Assembly (NCBI GenBank): GCA_023382975.1
Contig: JAHDXO010000015.1
Location: 113,793 to 177,792, forward strand
From: Pirellulaceae bacterium
GTDB taxonomy: Bacteria; Planctomycetota; Planctomycetia; Pirellulales; Pirellulaceae
Reading direction: 5' to 3'
Length of the DNA stretch: 64,000 nt
The position numbers and the translations under genes were made by a program. Below, piece after piece: positions 1 to 9,285 of the stretch (position 1 is the stretch's first letter; each line of letters begins with the position of its first letter). The notes under the pieces were generated by a model. That model saw nothing but the letters and a program-made list of their open reading frames with translations, was not told the DNA's origin and searched no databases.

Positions 1-3000
1 GACAGACGCAGATCTTGCACCCAGACATCCACGAAGAACGTCTCGCCTGCCGGAATGGACGTCAGGACCGCGCCGTTTGCGTCGCTGGTCTGCAGGCGGA
101 TCTGAACGTAGGCCCCAGGCCCCAGTGCGGCCGGCCCCTGCGGGAACATCAAGTTCGGCGGCGGCACCGGACGCGAGCCGCCGGCGTCGATCGTGTTGGC
201 CACCAAGTTCAAATCGGCCGATGTCACGCTGCCGTCTCCGTTCGGATCGATGAACGGCGGCGGAAAATTCGGCTGCGGAACCGGCCCGGCTCCACGCACG
301 GCCAGATAGTTGGCGATCTGCAGCGCGTCGATGGGCGACAAGTAGGCGTCGCCGTTCACGTCGGCCGAGAACGACGGGTTGGTCGCCGGCAGCAGCACGT
401 CGATGCCCACCGCTGCGATGTTGGAATCCGCCTGGCCGTCGTTCGCTTTGTACGTGAAGGTGTCCAGACCGAAGAACAGGAGATTGGGCGTGTAAACGAA
501 CGAGCCGTCCGGGCGCAGATTCAGCGTTCCGCCCGTGGGAGGATCGACCAAAATCGCCGTCAGCGGATCGCCTTCGACGTCGAAATCGTTGGCCAACACC
601 CCTTGCGACACGACGACGTTCAAGGCCTGCGTCGTGTAGACCTGGTAGATCTCTCCCGCCGCGACCGGCGGATCGTTGACCGGAATGACCTTGACGGTCC
701 TTTGCTGCGTCGCCGTATCGGTGCCGCCGTCGCCGTCGACCACGGTCAACCTCAGTTGCCGATCTGTTGCCGACGGGTTTTCGGACGTGTTGCGGTACGT
801 CACCGCCCGAGCCAACGCCTGGACGGCCGCCAAGGTCGCCTGTGGCGTCGTGAACTGGACCGTCAGGTTGAAGCCCTGAAGCCCCAGCGTCCCGATCGGC
901 TGGCCGCCCGTGCCGCTGTCGTACAGCACCGTACCGCCGACCACCTGGATTCCCCCCACCGACATGACGCTCAGCACATCGTTCGACGACCATCCGCTGA
1001 ACAGCGAAACCGTCAACGACCCGCCCTCGAAGTCCGGCGAATCCTGGTCGGTCACGACGACCTGCGAAAACACGGCCAGCGGCGGATCGTTCTCGACGTA
1101 GTCCAACGGACCGGTCGGCCCGCTCAACACCGGCGGATCGTTCACTTCGCGCACCGTCAGCGACGCCGTATCGGTGGCCGAACTGAATGGAGTCGCCCCG
1201 CCGGTCGCCGTCGCGTCGACCACCTGGCCGGGACTGCCCGCCGAACGGTCCCAAGCACGGTACGTGACCGTCGGTATTTCCGGAGTTGTCTGATCCGGCG
1301 TATAGCGGAGTTGTCCGCCCGCGGGAATCAGCACAGCCGCCGCGTCGCTGACCGCCGGAAGATTGACGAACGTCGTGCCGTTCAGCGAGTAAGCCCATTG
1401 CCCCAGTCCCGTGGCGCCTGTGATCGCCACGCCCAGGTTGGTGTCGGAGTGGTCGACATCGCTGATGTTGACCATGAACTGCCCCAGCGCCGCGACGATC
1501 GGCGTCTGAACATCGGTAATCCCCAGATGCGGCGCGGACGGTGCCAGGAACGGAGCGTCGTTGACGTCCCGGACCAACAGCCGGGCCGTGTCGGTCGCAG
1601 CGCTGTAGGCCGTGGTGCCGCCGTTGCGGCTGACGTCGATGGTCGCGCCTGGCGCCGCCCCGTCGGTCGTGTCCCAAGCCCGGTAAGTGATCGTCGCTGT
1701 TTCCCCGTTCAGCCCGTTGGGGATGTAGCGCAAGTATCCGTCGGCATTCAAAATCAATGCCGCCTCGTCGCTTACGGCCGGCAAGGCGCTGAAAAAGAAA
1801 CCGTCCAACGAATACTGCCAGAATCCGTTGCCGACCGCTCCGACGACGGCAATTCCGCCGAACACCGCGCCGGCGTCCGGATCGCTCACTCCCACGACAA
1901 ACGAGTTGACCACGGCTTCGAACGGAGTCTCCTCGTCGGTCGTACCCAGGAAAGGCGAACTCGGCAACAACAGCGGCGCATCGTTCAGATCGACCATCGT
2001 CAACGTCAGCGTATCCACCGCCTCGCTGTACGCTTCGTAGACCTCGACGTTCGGCGGATTGTCGTCCGTGCAGAGTCCCGTATCCGGGTCGATCGGTCCG
2101 GGGACGGCGCAGACATAGCGGATGGTGGAGAACTTCGTTCCCGCGCCGCCGGCGGTGCTGTCCCACGAACGATAGCTCTCGTCCCACGCGCGATAGGTAA
2201 TCGACGCGGTTCCGCCCGTGCCACCGTCGGGCGTGAAACGCAGGTAGCCGCGTTGCGGCAACAGCAGGGCGCTCTCCGTGCTGACCACTCCGACATTGGC
2301 GAAAAACACGCCGTCCAGCGAGAACGTCCAAGACCCCTGCCCGGCGACGCCAACCACCGCGATCCCGCCGAGCGGGTCGTTGGGGTCTGCGTCCGAGATC
2401 CTGGTGGTTCCCACCGGGCCGTTGATGATGGCCGTCAGCGGGAACGTGTACGGATCGTCCTCGTCGGAATCGTCCGTCGGACCGGCCGGAACCAGCACGG
2501 GCGGGTCGTTGACCGGTGCAATCTGGACACTAACGGTGGCGCTGCGCTGATTGCCAGCGGCGTCTTGGACCACATAGGTGAACGTATCCCGTCCGTAGAA
2601 GTCCGGGTTGGGTGTGTAAGTAAACGAGCCGTCCGGCAGGAACGTTCCGTCCGGGTTGAACGTACCGTCCGGCTCCAGGTCGAGCGTTCCGTGCGACGGC
2701 AGGGTGTAACTGCTGACCGTCAACGGGCCGCTGACCGTCGCCACTGGCGCCATGACCCAGGCGGCGAACTTCATGTTGCTGCTGGCGTCCGGCGCCTGCA
2801 GAATCGTGGGGTTGCCGAAGAAGCCCGTCGTGAACAGCAAGACGTCGCCGTCGCCGGAAACGTTCGTGTTGCTGACGTTGATATTGGCGACCAGCAGGTC
2901 TCTTCCGTTCTCGTACAAGTCGATATCGCTGAAGTCCGCCTCAGCGCCGATCCCCGTGTTGTACATCCGCAGAATGTTCCCCGCGGGGCCCAGGTGGTAG

Positions 3001-6000
3001 ACGCGGGGATCCTGGGCACGGACGGCGTAGATCTGGCCGTTTTGGTCGACCGTGATCGCCCGTGTGTCCCACATGTTCGTTGGCAACTGGATCTGCCGGA
3101 CCAACAGCATCGACTGAGGTTGATACACGCGGATATATTGGCCGGCTGGCGGACCTCCGGGGCCCAAGGCGTACAGCAATCCGTCGAGTCCCACGGCCAG
3201 GTCGATGAAATCGCCATCGTCGAAAAATCGAGCAGCCGTCCCCTGTTCGATGTCGAACCGCAAGATCCCCGCCTGGTTGGGCGAGGTGTCGCCGGCGACC
3301 TGCTGATCGGTGGCAAAGACGAAATTCCGCCAAGCGGCCAGTCCGCCGAATGTGACGTTCCGCGATACATTCCAAGCGTCGAATACCTGGTGCGACAAGT
3401 CGCCGGTGACCGGATCGTACTGGGTGAGCCGCGGTTGGTCCGTCCCGTTGAAAATCTGGACCTTGCCCAAACGGTCAAGCACCAGATCGCGGGCTTCCGG
3501 GAAATTCCCGACGGAAAAATTCGGCAGTGGCACCGAACGTACCAGTTGGCCCGAGCGCGTGTACTCCTGCAACAACGCCTTGCCGCCCACCCCCACGGGA
3601 GAATGAGTCACCAGGATGTTGCCCGGCGTGATCCCGTCGAAGATGTCAGGCCGTCCGTCGTTGGTAAGTACCCCGCGAGGCAGAACGGTGACCGGAGTGT
3701 CCTCTGACCCAAAATAGTTGTCGTCGACCGCGAAGAAGTTGGCAAGTCCGTCAACTCGCACCTGGACCGTCGCCGTGTCGGTCAGATCGTCCGGCGCCGC
3801 CAGAGCGTTGCTGACGGTGTACGTGAACGTTTCGACGCCAACAAAGCCCGGTGCCGGAGTGTAGAGCAGACGCGTGCCGTCGACGACCGCCAGCGTTCCG
3901 CCGTGGCTCGTCGGCCCCGTTCCAACAATGACGATCGCTCCCGCCCCGTTCAACGCGTCGTTCGCGCGGACGTCCAGTTCGTTGTCGACGCTCTCCTGGT
4001 CGACCTCGAAGGCGTCCCAATTCGCTCGGAGCGGCCCGCGCGACAGTCCGACGAAGGCCGCGAAGTTCTGGCCGTCTGAGGGCCTGGTCATGAACCTCAC
4101 CAGACTGGTGAAACCGCGATCGGTCAGCAGGACGTGGCCATCCCGGGCCGCGATCAGCAGCCGGCCATCGATGTCGATGTCGACATCGCCCAACATGCCC
4201 ACCGGCCCAGGTTCGAGATACGCGCGCTTCACGACGCCGAAGCGATCGTAGTGATGAATCTTCGGATGGACAGCGAAAATATCACCGTTGGCATCCACGG
4301 CAATCGCCCGGTGGCTGGCGGGCAGCGTGACCGTGCCCAGCAATTGCATGGTGACCGGATGATAGCGCCGAACGACGGTGCCGATGGACGAAGTCTCCGC
4401 CGGTCCAAGCACGTACAGCAAGCCGTCCATGCCGATGGTCACGTCGATGATGCCGCCAACGGACGCATGGAACCGCTCGACGGTCCCCTCCGCTGTGTTG
4501 TACCGAACGATGCCCTGCTGCGCCGATGTGTCGAACTGCGTCTTGGTGTCCGTCGCGAACACGAAGTCCCCGTAGGCGGCCAAACCGCCGAAAGTCGGCT
4601 GATCCGCCGTGTTCCATCCGGGAACCTGAAGATGATCGGTGAACCCGACCGGCTGCAGCGTCGTAGGCAGCAGATGTGGATCGAAGCGAGTCAAACGCGG
4701 CTCGAACGTGCCGTTGTACAAGTACACATCGCCCCCACCGTCCACGACCACGTCCCGCGGCCCGCTGGGTTCGAAAACGGGGACTTCGTACTCGCGGACC
4801 AATTGGCCCAGCGGAGTGTACTCGTACAGCATGGCCGGTCCGTTCGTCAGCGGCGAATTGCTGACCAGGATGTTTCCCCGCGTAAACACGCCGTGATCGA
4901 CGTCTTCGCCCCCAGGCGGCAGATCGCTGACCGGCGACTGGACGAACGTCGCAAAGCTGGTGAAGTTGATGCCCGCATTGCCCAGGATGCTGAACGAACT
5001 GACGCTGCTGAAATTCCGGTCGATCAGATCCACCCGGATGTTGCTGGACAGCGCCAACGTGCCGTCGCGGCTGATGACGATATCGTCGCCGCTGGCCAGG
5101 AAAGTCGATTTCACGAACTGACCCGCCGAATCGAAATGCTTCAAGCCGGCATCCGTGACCGCGTACAGTTGGCCCGCTTCATCGACGGCGATCGAATTCA
5201 GCCGCTCGTTGATGTTCAACGTCCGCACCGCCTGCATCGACGTCGGGTCGTGGACTTGGACCGTCGTGTTGCTCGTGGTCGCATTCAGCGTGTACAGCAA
5301 TCCGTCCAGGCCGACTGTGACGTCCGTCGGCAAGGAAAATCCGCCCGAGAACCGCTCGTAGCTGAGATCGTCCACGTTGAAACGGATCAGCCCGTTGGCC
5401 GTTCCCCGGTCATCGACGTGCTCGTTGACAAACAAGAAATTACCGAACGCCGCGACGTCGCCCCACGCATCGACCGTTTTGCCCAGATCCCAGATCGGAT
5501 CGGCGAGCGTCGTGAATGCTTCGGTGGCGTATTGCCGCGCCACGAAATCGTCGAAACGGCTGACCGCATCGTCCGCCCCCAGTCCCAGCCGGCCATCAAG
5601 CAGGGAATCGGCGAACAAGTGAGACAACTTCGTCTGCCCGTCGACACTCAGCGTTGCCCGGTTCCCGTCCTCGATCAGCACTTCCAGACGGTAGTCGCGG
5701 GACGCTGCGATCGACTCGATCATCGCCGCATCCGTGATCCACCCCGCCGCCGTACGGCGACCGATGAACCACAGATTGGCATCCGATGATCCGCCCGCGT
5801 ATTTGAAATCGGTCGGACCTCGGTAATCGAACACCAGGAAAGTCTTCGAGAAAAATCCCGGCGTGCCCGGATCGACGTTGACCGTCGCCTGCAACTGAAT
5901 CTGGGCCGGAAGCGGATCCGAGACCGTCAACGTGCTGATTCCGGTCAGCATCGATCCCGGCGCCGCGACGTAGCGGCCCGATTGGACGCTCCAAACGCCG

Positions 6001-6785
6001 CTCTGCACTTCGAAACGATCGGCGATCCCGTCGGCAAAGTCCTCGCTGACATTCAACGTCTCGTCCGCCGACCGTGGCGGGTCAAACGTCATCAACCGAA
6101 CGTCCTCGTAGCCGTTGACAATCTGCACCCGACCGCGACTGTCCAACACCAAGTCCCGCGCGATCACCGGACTGGTCCCTTCCGAACCGGGAATGACCAC
6201 GGCCTGGACCAACTGCCCGTCGGGCGTGTATTCCAGCAGCAGATCCGATTCGGAGAAACTGGCGCGGGAGATCAGCAGGTTTCCTGGCTGGAACGGCGTA
6301 AATTCCCGGAGCTGCGCAAAGTCGTAGCCGGCGATGGTCTGTGTCGCCAACAGCACCGGCACAGTCCAGCGGCCCGTCCCCGTGGGAAAAGTCGATTGCC
6401 ATCCATCTTGAGGATCTAGAGCCACCCGATGGTATCCTGTCGGCACGTCGAGCAACCGATAGATCCCGTCCGCGTCGGTCAGGCTGAAGACCTCGCCATC
6501 GTCGTAGCGGTTGTTGTTGTTCTGGTCGATGTAGACTCGTCGGTTTTCCAGGCCGGGTTCGTCGACGGCAATGATCCCGTCGCCGTTGAGATCCCAGACG
6601 ACTTGGCCCGTGATCGTGGCGAGTACTCGTCGGTTCTCCAGCGTTTCGAACAGCAACTGCCGCTTTCGAGGGGATTTCGCGCGATCTCGTCGCCGGGGCG
6701 TCGAATCTTGACGGGAAGACAGCTTTCCTCGAGACGCAGAGCGTGGCATCGGTGCGGTACCTTGTTGCGGTTTGACCCGCGGCAT
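1..6785 (-). CDS. Giant planctomycete surface protein, LEPR-type N-terminus, propeller modules and dockerin (3' end outside window)
   Basis: At least 2261 residues, read from an ATG at 6785 and still open at base 1; I found no in-frame stop in the stretches I checked. The basic N-terminus ends in ETLENRRVLA (residues 47-56), the LEPR-like motif that begins many exported planctomycete proteins. An SdrD B-like domain follows (about 57-115, VWDLNGDG...DQNNNNRYDDG). Next are three related propeller-like modules (about 150-575, 627-860, 1048-1300), each with a GNxLxS...LLEYT...GQLV and a VGLDGLLY signature; the first is interrupted by a LamG-like beta-sandwich. Then come cadherin-like/tandem-95-type repeats, including three copies of a WxYSLDG...TYRAWD unit, and a type I dockerin pair (about 2136-2201, DVNGDAYLSPIDAL and DPNGDGSVTSADL). 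The visible end resembles the start of a cohesin-like domain. Role inferred: cell-surface or matrix protein. Long plus-strand ORFs here are antisense shadows. Confidence 0.88.
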   Translation of the reverse strand, partial: MPRVKPQQGTAPMPRSASRGKLSSRQDSTPRRRDRAKSPRKRQLLFETLENRRVLATITGQVVWDLNGDGIIAVDEPGLENRRVYIDQNNNNRYDDGEVFSLTDADGIYRLLDVPTGYHRVALDPQDGWQSTFPTGTGRWTVPVLLATQTIAGYDFAQLREFTPFQPGNLLISRASFSESDLLLEYTPDGQLVQAVVIPGSEGTSPVIARDLVLDSRGRVQIVNGYEDVRLMTFDPPRSADETLNVSEDFADGIADRFEVQSGVWSVQSGRYVAAPGSMLTGISTLTVSDPLPAQIQLQATVNVDPGTPGFFSKTFLVFDYRGPTDFKYAGGSSDANLWFIGRRTAAGWITDAAMIESIAASRDYRLEVLIEDGNRATLSVDGQTKLSHLFADSLLDGRLGLGADDAVSRFDDFVARQYATEAFTTLADPIWDLGKTVDAWGDVAAFGNFLFVNEHVDDRGTANGLIRFNVDDLSYERFSGGFSLPTDVTVGLDGLLYTLNATTSNTTVQVHDPTSMQAVRTLNINERLNSIAVDEAGQLYAVTDAGLKHFDSAGQFVKSTFLASGDDIVISRDGTLALSSNIRVDLIDRNFSSVSSFSILGNAGINFTSFATFVQSPVSDLPPGGEDVDHGVFTRGNILVSNSPLTNGPAMLYEYTPLGQLVREYEVPVFEPSGPRDVVVDGGGDVYLYNGTFEPRLTRFDPHLLPTTLQPVGFTDHLQVPGWNTADQPTFGGLAAYGDFVFATDTKTQFDTSAQQGIVRYNTAEGTVERFHASVGGIIDVTIGMDGLLYVLGPAETSSIGTVVRRYHPVTMQLLGTVTLPASHRAIAVDANGDIFAVHPKIHHYDRFGVVKRAYLEPGPVGMLGDVDIDIDGRLLIAARDGHVLLTDRGFTSLVRFMTRPSDGQNFAAFVGLSRGPLRANWDAFEVDQESVDNELDVRANDALNGAGAIVIVGTGPTSHGGTLAVVDGTRLLYTPAPGFVGVETFTYTVSNALAAPDDLTDTATVQVRVDGLANFFAVDDNYFGSEDTPVTVLPRGVLTNDGRPDIFDGITPGNILVTHSPVGVGGKALLQEYTRSGQLVRSVPLPNFSVGNFPEARDLVLDRLGKVQIFNGTDQPRLTQYDPVTGDLSHQVFDAWNVSRNVTFGGLAAWRNFVFATDQQVAGDTSPNQAGILRFDIEQGTAARFFDDGDFIDLAVGLDGLLYALGPGGPPAGQYIRVYQPQSMLLVRQIQLPTNMWDTRAITVDQNGQIYAVRAQDPRVYHLGPAGNILRMYNTGIGAEADFSDIDLYENGRDLLVANINVSNTNVSGDGDVLLFTTGFFGNPTILQAPDASSNMKFAAWVMAPVATVSGPLTVSSYTLPSHGTLDLEPDGTFNPDGTFLPDGSFTYTPNPDFYGRDTFTYVVQDAAGNQRSATVSVQIAPVNDPPVLVPAGPTDDSDEDDPYTFPLTAIINGPVGTTRISDADPNDPLGGIAVVGVAGQGSWTFSLDGVFFANVGVVSTESALLLPQRGYLRFTPDGGTGGTASITYRAWDESYRSWDSTAGGAGTKFSTIRYVCAVPGPIDPDTGLCTDDNPPNVEVYEAYSEAVDTLTLTMVDLNDAPLLLPSSPFLGTTDEETPFEAVVNSFVVGVSDPDAGAVFGGIAVVGAVGNGFWQYSLDGFFFSALPAVSDEAALILNADGYLRYIPNGLNGETATITYRAWDTTDGAAPGATIDVSRNGGTTAYSAATDTARLLVRDVNDAPFLAPSAPHLGITDVQTPIVAALGQFMVNISDVDHSDTNLGVAITGATGLGQWAYSLNGTTFVNLPAVSDAAAVLIPAGGQLRYTPDQTTPEIPTVTYRAWDRSAGSPGQVVDATATGGATPFSSATDTASLTVREVNDPPVLSGPTGPLDYVENDPPLAVFSQVVVTDQDSPDFEGGSLTVSLFSGWSSNDVLSVMSVGGIQVVGGTVLYDSGTGGQPIGTLGLQGFNLTVQFTTPQATLAAVQALARAVTYRNTSENPSATDRQLRLTVVDGDGGTDTATQQRTVKVIPVNDPPVAAGEIYQVYTTQALNVVVSQGVLANDFDVEGDPLTAILVDPPTGGTLNLRPDGSFVYTPNLLFFGLDTFTYKANDGQADSNIAAVGIDVLLPATNPSFSADVNGDAYLSPIDALQIANYLAVRGAGPVPQPNFPPPFIDPNGDGSVTSADLNLVANTIDAGGSRPVPPPNLMFPQGPAALGPGAYVQIRLQTSDANGAVLTSIPAGETFFVDVWVQDLRL

Positions 6786-7221
6786 CGGCGAACTCCTACC
6801 CACCGCTCCGTGGCTGCTCCGCCTCGAACCGCGCAGTCTCTTTCAAATTTAAGCTAACAGTATCTTATTTCAGCCTAACACGGGCGTCAAAATGTTGGTC
6901 GAGGAACTGAAGATACAACGATCCTGCGCGTTCTGAGGACGTTGCCAATTAGTTCGGACGATTCCAGCGGCACCAGAGTTCCCCAGGCCACAACGATGGC
7001 CACCATATCGAGCGGTATGACGTGGTATGCAGAGACGAAGATCGATTGACGGTGCCGATGCTGACCGCCAACAATACGATGCGGTCGAGACATGGAGCGA
7101 CGGTGCCGTCACATCGCCAACGCAAATAAGCTCGGGCACATCCGCCGTGTGAACGGGATGCTCGGGTTGGGCAATCCTGCGCTGACAACCCCCCTTGAGC
7201 TACTCGGCGAGGAGACATTCG
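6786..7221. other. Intergenic region upstream of the giant surface gene
   Basis: About 436 bases without a convincing gene. The part nearest the giant gene (about 6840-6880) is AT-rich compared with its surroundings and is the likely promoter zone for it. Short ORFs on the minus strand here have no recognisable domain, no convincing ribosome binding site and unlikely composition. Confidence 0.4.
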
Positions 7222-7416
7222 ATGGACAGCTATAGTGAAGTTCGGCGAGTCCGACAGCAGATGTCGGAAGCCGCTGAGCACGATATCCGAAAACTGATCG
7301 CAACCATCAACGAGCGCCGTGAAACAGTCGCATCTCGGATCATCGATCCTGGGACAAAGGCAGAAGTAACGGATGGCCCGGAGCGGCAGTTACGGTCCTC
7401 GACCGTGGTTGCATGA
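7222..7416 (+). CDS. Small hypothetical protein (64 aa)
   Basis: A short basic-acidic helical protein beginning MDSYSEVRRVRQQMSEAAEH. The ATG at 7222 is preceded at good spacing by a purine-rich GGCGAGGAGA; an upstream in-frame start at 7195 lacks this. The N-terminal pattern (EVRxxRxxxSxxxxHDxxKLI) resembles small uncharacterised proteins common in planctomycetes, often near toxin-antitoxin genes. Here the remains of a vapBC-like pair lie about 300 bases downstream. That likeness is from memory and the function is unknown. The C-terminal third (after about residue 42) looks less constrained and may be eroding. Confidence 0.45.
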   Translation: MDSYSEVRRVRQQMSEAAEHDIRKLIATINERRETVASRIIDPGTKAEVTDGPERQLRSSTVVA

Positions 7417-7738
7417 TCGGCCGCGTTCAATGCGAAAGGCAACTGCCGTATTCTTTCGGCCAGGATGCATGAAGTGGAGGCGCGGGGTGGGTTGGACTGT
7501 CGGTCGATCTTGCTTTGGATCGAGAAGACGATCGATGCAACCGGCGGCAAAGGGGGCGGTCGGGTAGCGACTGCTGCGGGCGAAGCGACAGCTTGACTTC
7601 TGGGTCGGCGGGGTTGACGCGGGGCGGGACGCTTTCCGACGGAATGGTGGGTGCTGGCGGGCCTTGCTGTCCACAATTCGCTTAGTTCCGTCAGCTTCTC
7701 AGCGGGACACGCTCTGGCTGGAATTGGAATGTGGAGTC
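7417..7738. other. Intergenic, G-rich, no gene seen
   Basis: About 320 bases of G-rich sequence between the small protein and the antitoxin-like remnant. Overlapping short ORFs on both strands look like composition artefacts (Arg/Gly/Pro-rich, no motif). No repeat or RNA was recognised. Confidence 0.35.
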
Positions 7739-8014
7739 GTGGGATCCAGAATTCCCACGTCGCAGGATCGATTCCGAGGCGAATTCACGATTGCTAAGAC
7801 CGTTGGAACGATCGATGGCGACGTGGTCCGCTTGGATCACCCGCTGGACTTGCCAAATGCCAGCCGGGTCGAACTGACGATCACGCCACTCGATGCTTCG
7901 TGCGGCCGATGGGACGACGAGGTCATGGAGAATCTGGAACCGCTTTGCGATCAACAGCCGATAGGTTCCAACGGAACTCGTGTTGCGCGGGACGACCTTC
8001 ATGAACGCCGTTGA
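7739..8014 (+). pseudogene. Antitoxin-like remnant (VapB/AF2212-type N-terminal strand pattern)
   Basis: The translation contains TVGTIDGDVVRLDHPLDLP followed by ASRVELTITP, the beta-strand pattern at the start of small antitoxins that precede PIN-domain toxins. The natural start would be the codon before AKTVGTIDG, but that codon is ATT (7790-7792), suggesting a lost ATG; the nearest usable in-frame start is GTG at 7739, which adds an unrelated-looking leader. The frame ends at 8014, overlapping by 14 bases the PIN-type remnant that starts at 8001, the usual vapBC arrangement. I read this as a decaying antitoxin gene; a functional gene using GTG or ATT is possible. Confidence 0.5.
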
Positions 8015-8100
8015 TGCCAACGTTCTGCTCCACGCCATTGACGACGACGAACCTGCAAGGCACAGGCGGGCTCGATACTTCCTGCGGCAGCTTGGGCGCT
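8001..8100 (+). pseudogene. VapC/PIN-domain toxin, truncated N-terminus
   Basis: The frame from ATG 8001 reads MNAVDANVLLHAIDDDEP and then about 15 further plausible residues. This matches the beginning of a PIN-domain ribonuclease, with the first catalytic Asp in VDANVLL. Normal PIN toxins are about 130 residues. Here homology stops near 8100, exactly where a cluster of GAGCTTGCTC palindromes begins, and the frame closes at 8198 in unrelated sequence. No downstream PIN motifs (second and third acidic residues) were found before the next gene. It is therefore a broken toxin gene. Confidence 0.65.
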
Positions 8101-8106
8101 CCGTCT

Positions 8107-8323
8107 CCGCTGAGCTTGCTCGGTGGGACGACGATTCTGCACTACGAGGAATCTCGAAAAGCTCCGCCCCCGCCGAGCTTGCTCGGTCGAGCGCATGATT
8201 CGGTTCCTTGGGGCGCGCAGCACCAATCATTCCTTCCACCGAGCAAGCTCGGTGGGGGGCGGAAAACGTGGGGAACTGCCGGCTAACGCAAAATCACCGC
8301 ACCACCGAGCAAGCTCGGCGGGG
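8107..8323. repeat. Cluster of four REP-like palindromes (CCGAGC-TT-GCTCGG core)
   Basis: Four copies of a hairpin with a 6-bp stem CCGAGC/GCTCGG and a 2-nt loop, extended by C-rich and G-rich flanks: 8107-8127 (one mismatch), about 8167-8187, 8236-8256 and 8302-8323. The first two read with a TT loop and the last two with an AA loop, so the cluster is itself an inverted arrangement of two pairs, as in REPIN-type elements. No associated transposase (RAYT) is seen. The cluster replaces the missing part of the PIN toxin gene. Confidence 0.8.
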
Positions 8324-8511
8324 GCGAAGTCTGACGAATGCGCAAGGTCAAGGGCCGACCCTGTAGCGATCACTGGCGTGGTGGCTTGAATCCTGCTGGT
8401 TGTGGTGTCAAGACGCGCTGTTGCGTGGAGCGGATTCTGCCGTTTTCCCTCACCGCCGCCTGATTCCGGTCGTTGCGTGACTGAACCTTGGTCGTGTATA
8501 CATGTCGCATC

Positions 8512-9024
8512 ATGATGCCACTCACCACAAGCTGCGTCGAACGTGACCGATCATCGAGTCGAGTCGGCCGGTTTGCACGTCGACTCGCCCGCCAGTTGCT
8601 TGCTGTGATCGGCGGTGCCGTCCTCTTGGCGCCGCCATTTGGTTACCTCGGCTCGACGGCCGATCGGGCGATGCTCGGCATCGACGCGGTGGGAAGCCGC
8701 ACGATCATCGGGACCGCTGCGGGTGCCATGATTGGCGCCGTCCTTGGGTGCGGGCTCTTGAACGGCTTCGTCGGTTCCTTGGTCCTCTGGATCGTCGGGT
8801 TCGCCGTGTTCTTCGCGATGGTTGGTCCCGGATGCGATGCGGATCCTGTGTCGTCCACTCTGGTGGGCGCGGCACTCGGCCTATTTCTTGGGCTTACCAA
8901 GTGGCGCGGGCTCGCGATCCTGATGGCCATGCTGTTGGCGATAAACATCGCTGGGCTCGTCGGACTCGGACTTGCAACGGTTCTCGGGATCTACGCGGTC
9001 TTTCGACTCCTTCGTTCTCAATAG
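8512..9024 (+). CDS. Small polytopic membrane protein, unknown function
   Basis: A 170-residue protein with a basic N-terminal segment (about 1-28, many Arg) followed by about five hydrophobic, glycine-rich helices (roughly 30-48, 65-85, 87-107, 115-133, 138-163), some very short-spaced. The Gly/Ala pattern (GTAAGAMIGAVLGCGLLNG) suggests tightly packed helices. The start is taken at the ATG ATG pair at 8512/8515 because the longer frame to 8488 adds no plausible coding sequence. No enzymatic motif or family is recognised. The positive-inside rule predicts the Arg-rich N-terminus in the cytoplasm. Confidence 0.6.
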   Translation: MMPLTTSCVERDRSSSRVGRFARRLARQLLAVIGGAVLLAPPFGYLGSTADRAMLGIDAVGSRTIIGTAAGAMIGAVLGCGLLNGFVGSLVLWIVGFAVFFAMVGPGCDADPVSSTLVGAALGLFLGLTKWRGLAILMAMLLAINIAGLVGLGLATVLGIYAVFRLLRSQ

Positions 9025-9285
9025 GCGTCGGTCGAAAGCGGAGGCCGAACTCTAGAAGTGGGCAAACGTGTCTTCATCGAAAACGCCCAGCAATCGGCGA
9101 GCCAGCGAATGCGCGGGACGGGCGGATAGGGCTCGCCCTTCGCCGAGCGCCCACCGCCGCCGATGAGACATGCACTGCCCGCCTGGAAAGAACCCAAGAT
9201 TGCGCACCGTTGCCGAGACCACATCGCACTGCCTTCACGGATCTTCTCCGCACCCGGTTGATTCGCTGGCGGGCTTCAGCGTTTG

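Noticed and set aside
15..3707. 1230-codon plus-strand ORF opposite the giant surface gene
   Set aside because: It is the exact antisense codon register of the minus-strand gene; the product is Arg/Asp/Val-rich without domains, while the minus strand gives clear SdrD, cadherin-like and dockerin modules.
4134..5789. 551-codon plus-strand ORF
   Set aside because: Same antisense register shadow of the giant gene; no motif.
6870..7303. Small minus-strand ORFs between the giant gene and 7222
   Set aside because: No ribosome site, overlapping in several frames, no recognisable pattern.
8107..8323. CRISPR array
   Set aside because: Repeats are short hairpins in both orientations with irregular spacing and no cas genes; they fit REP-like elements.
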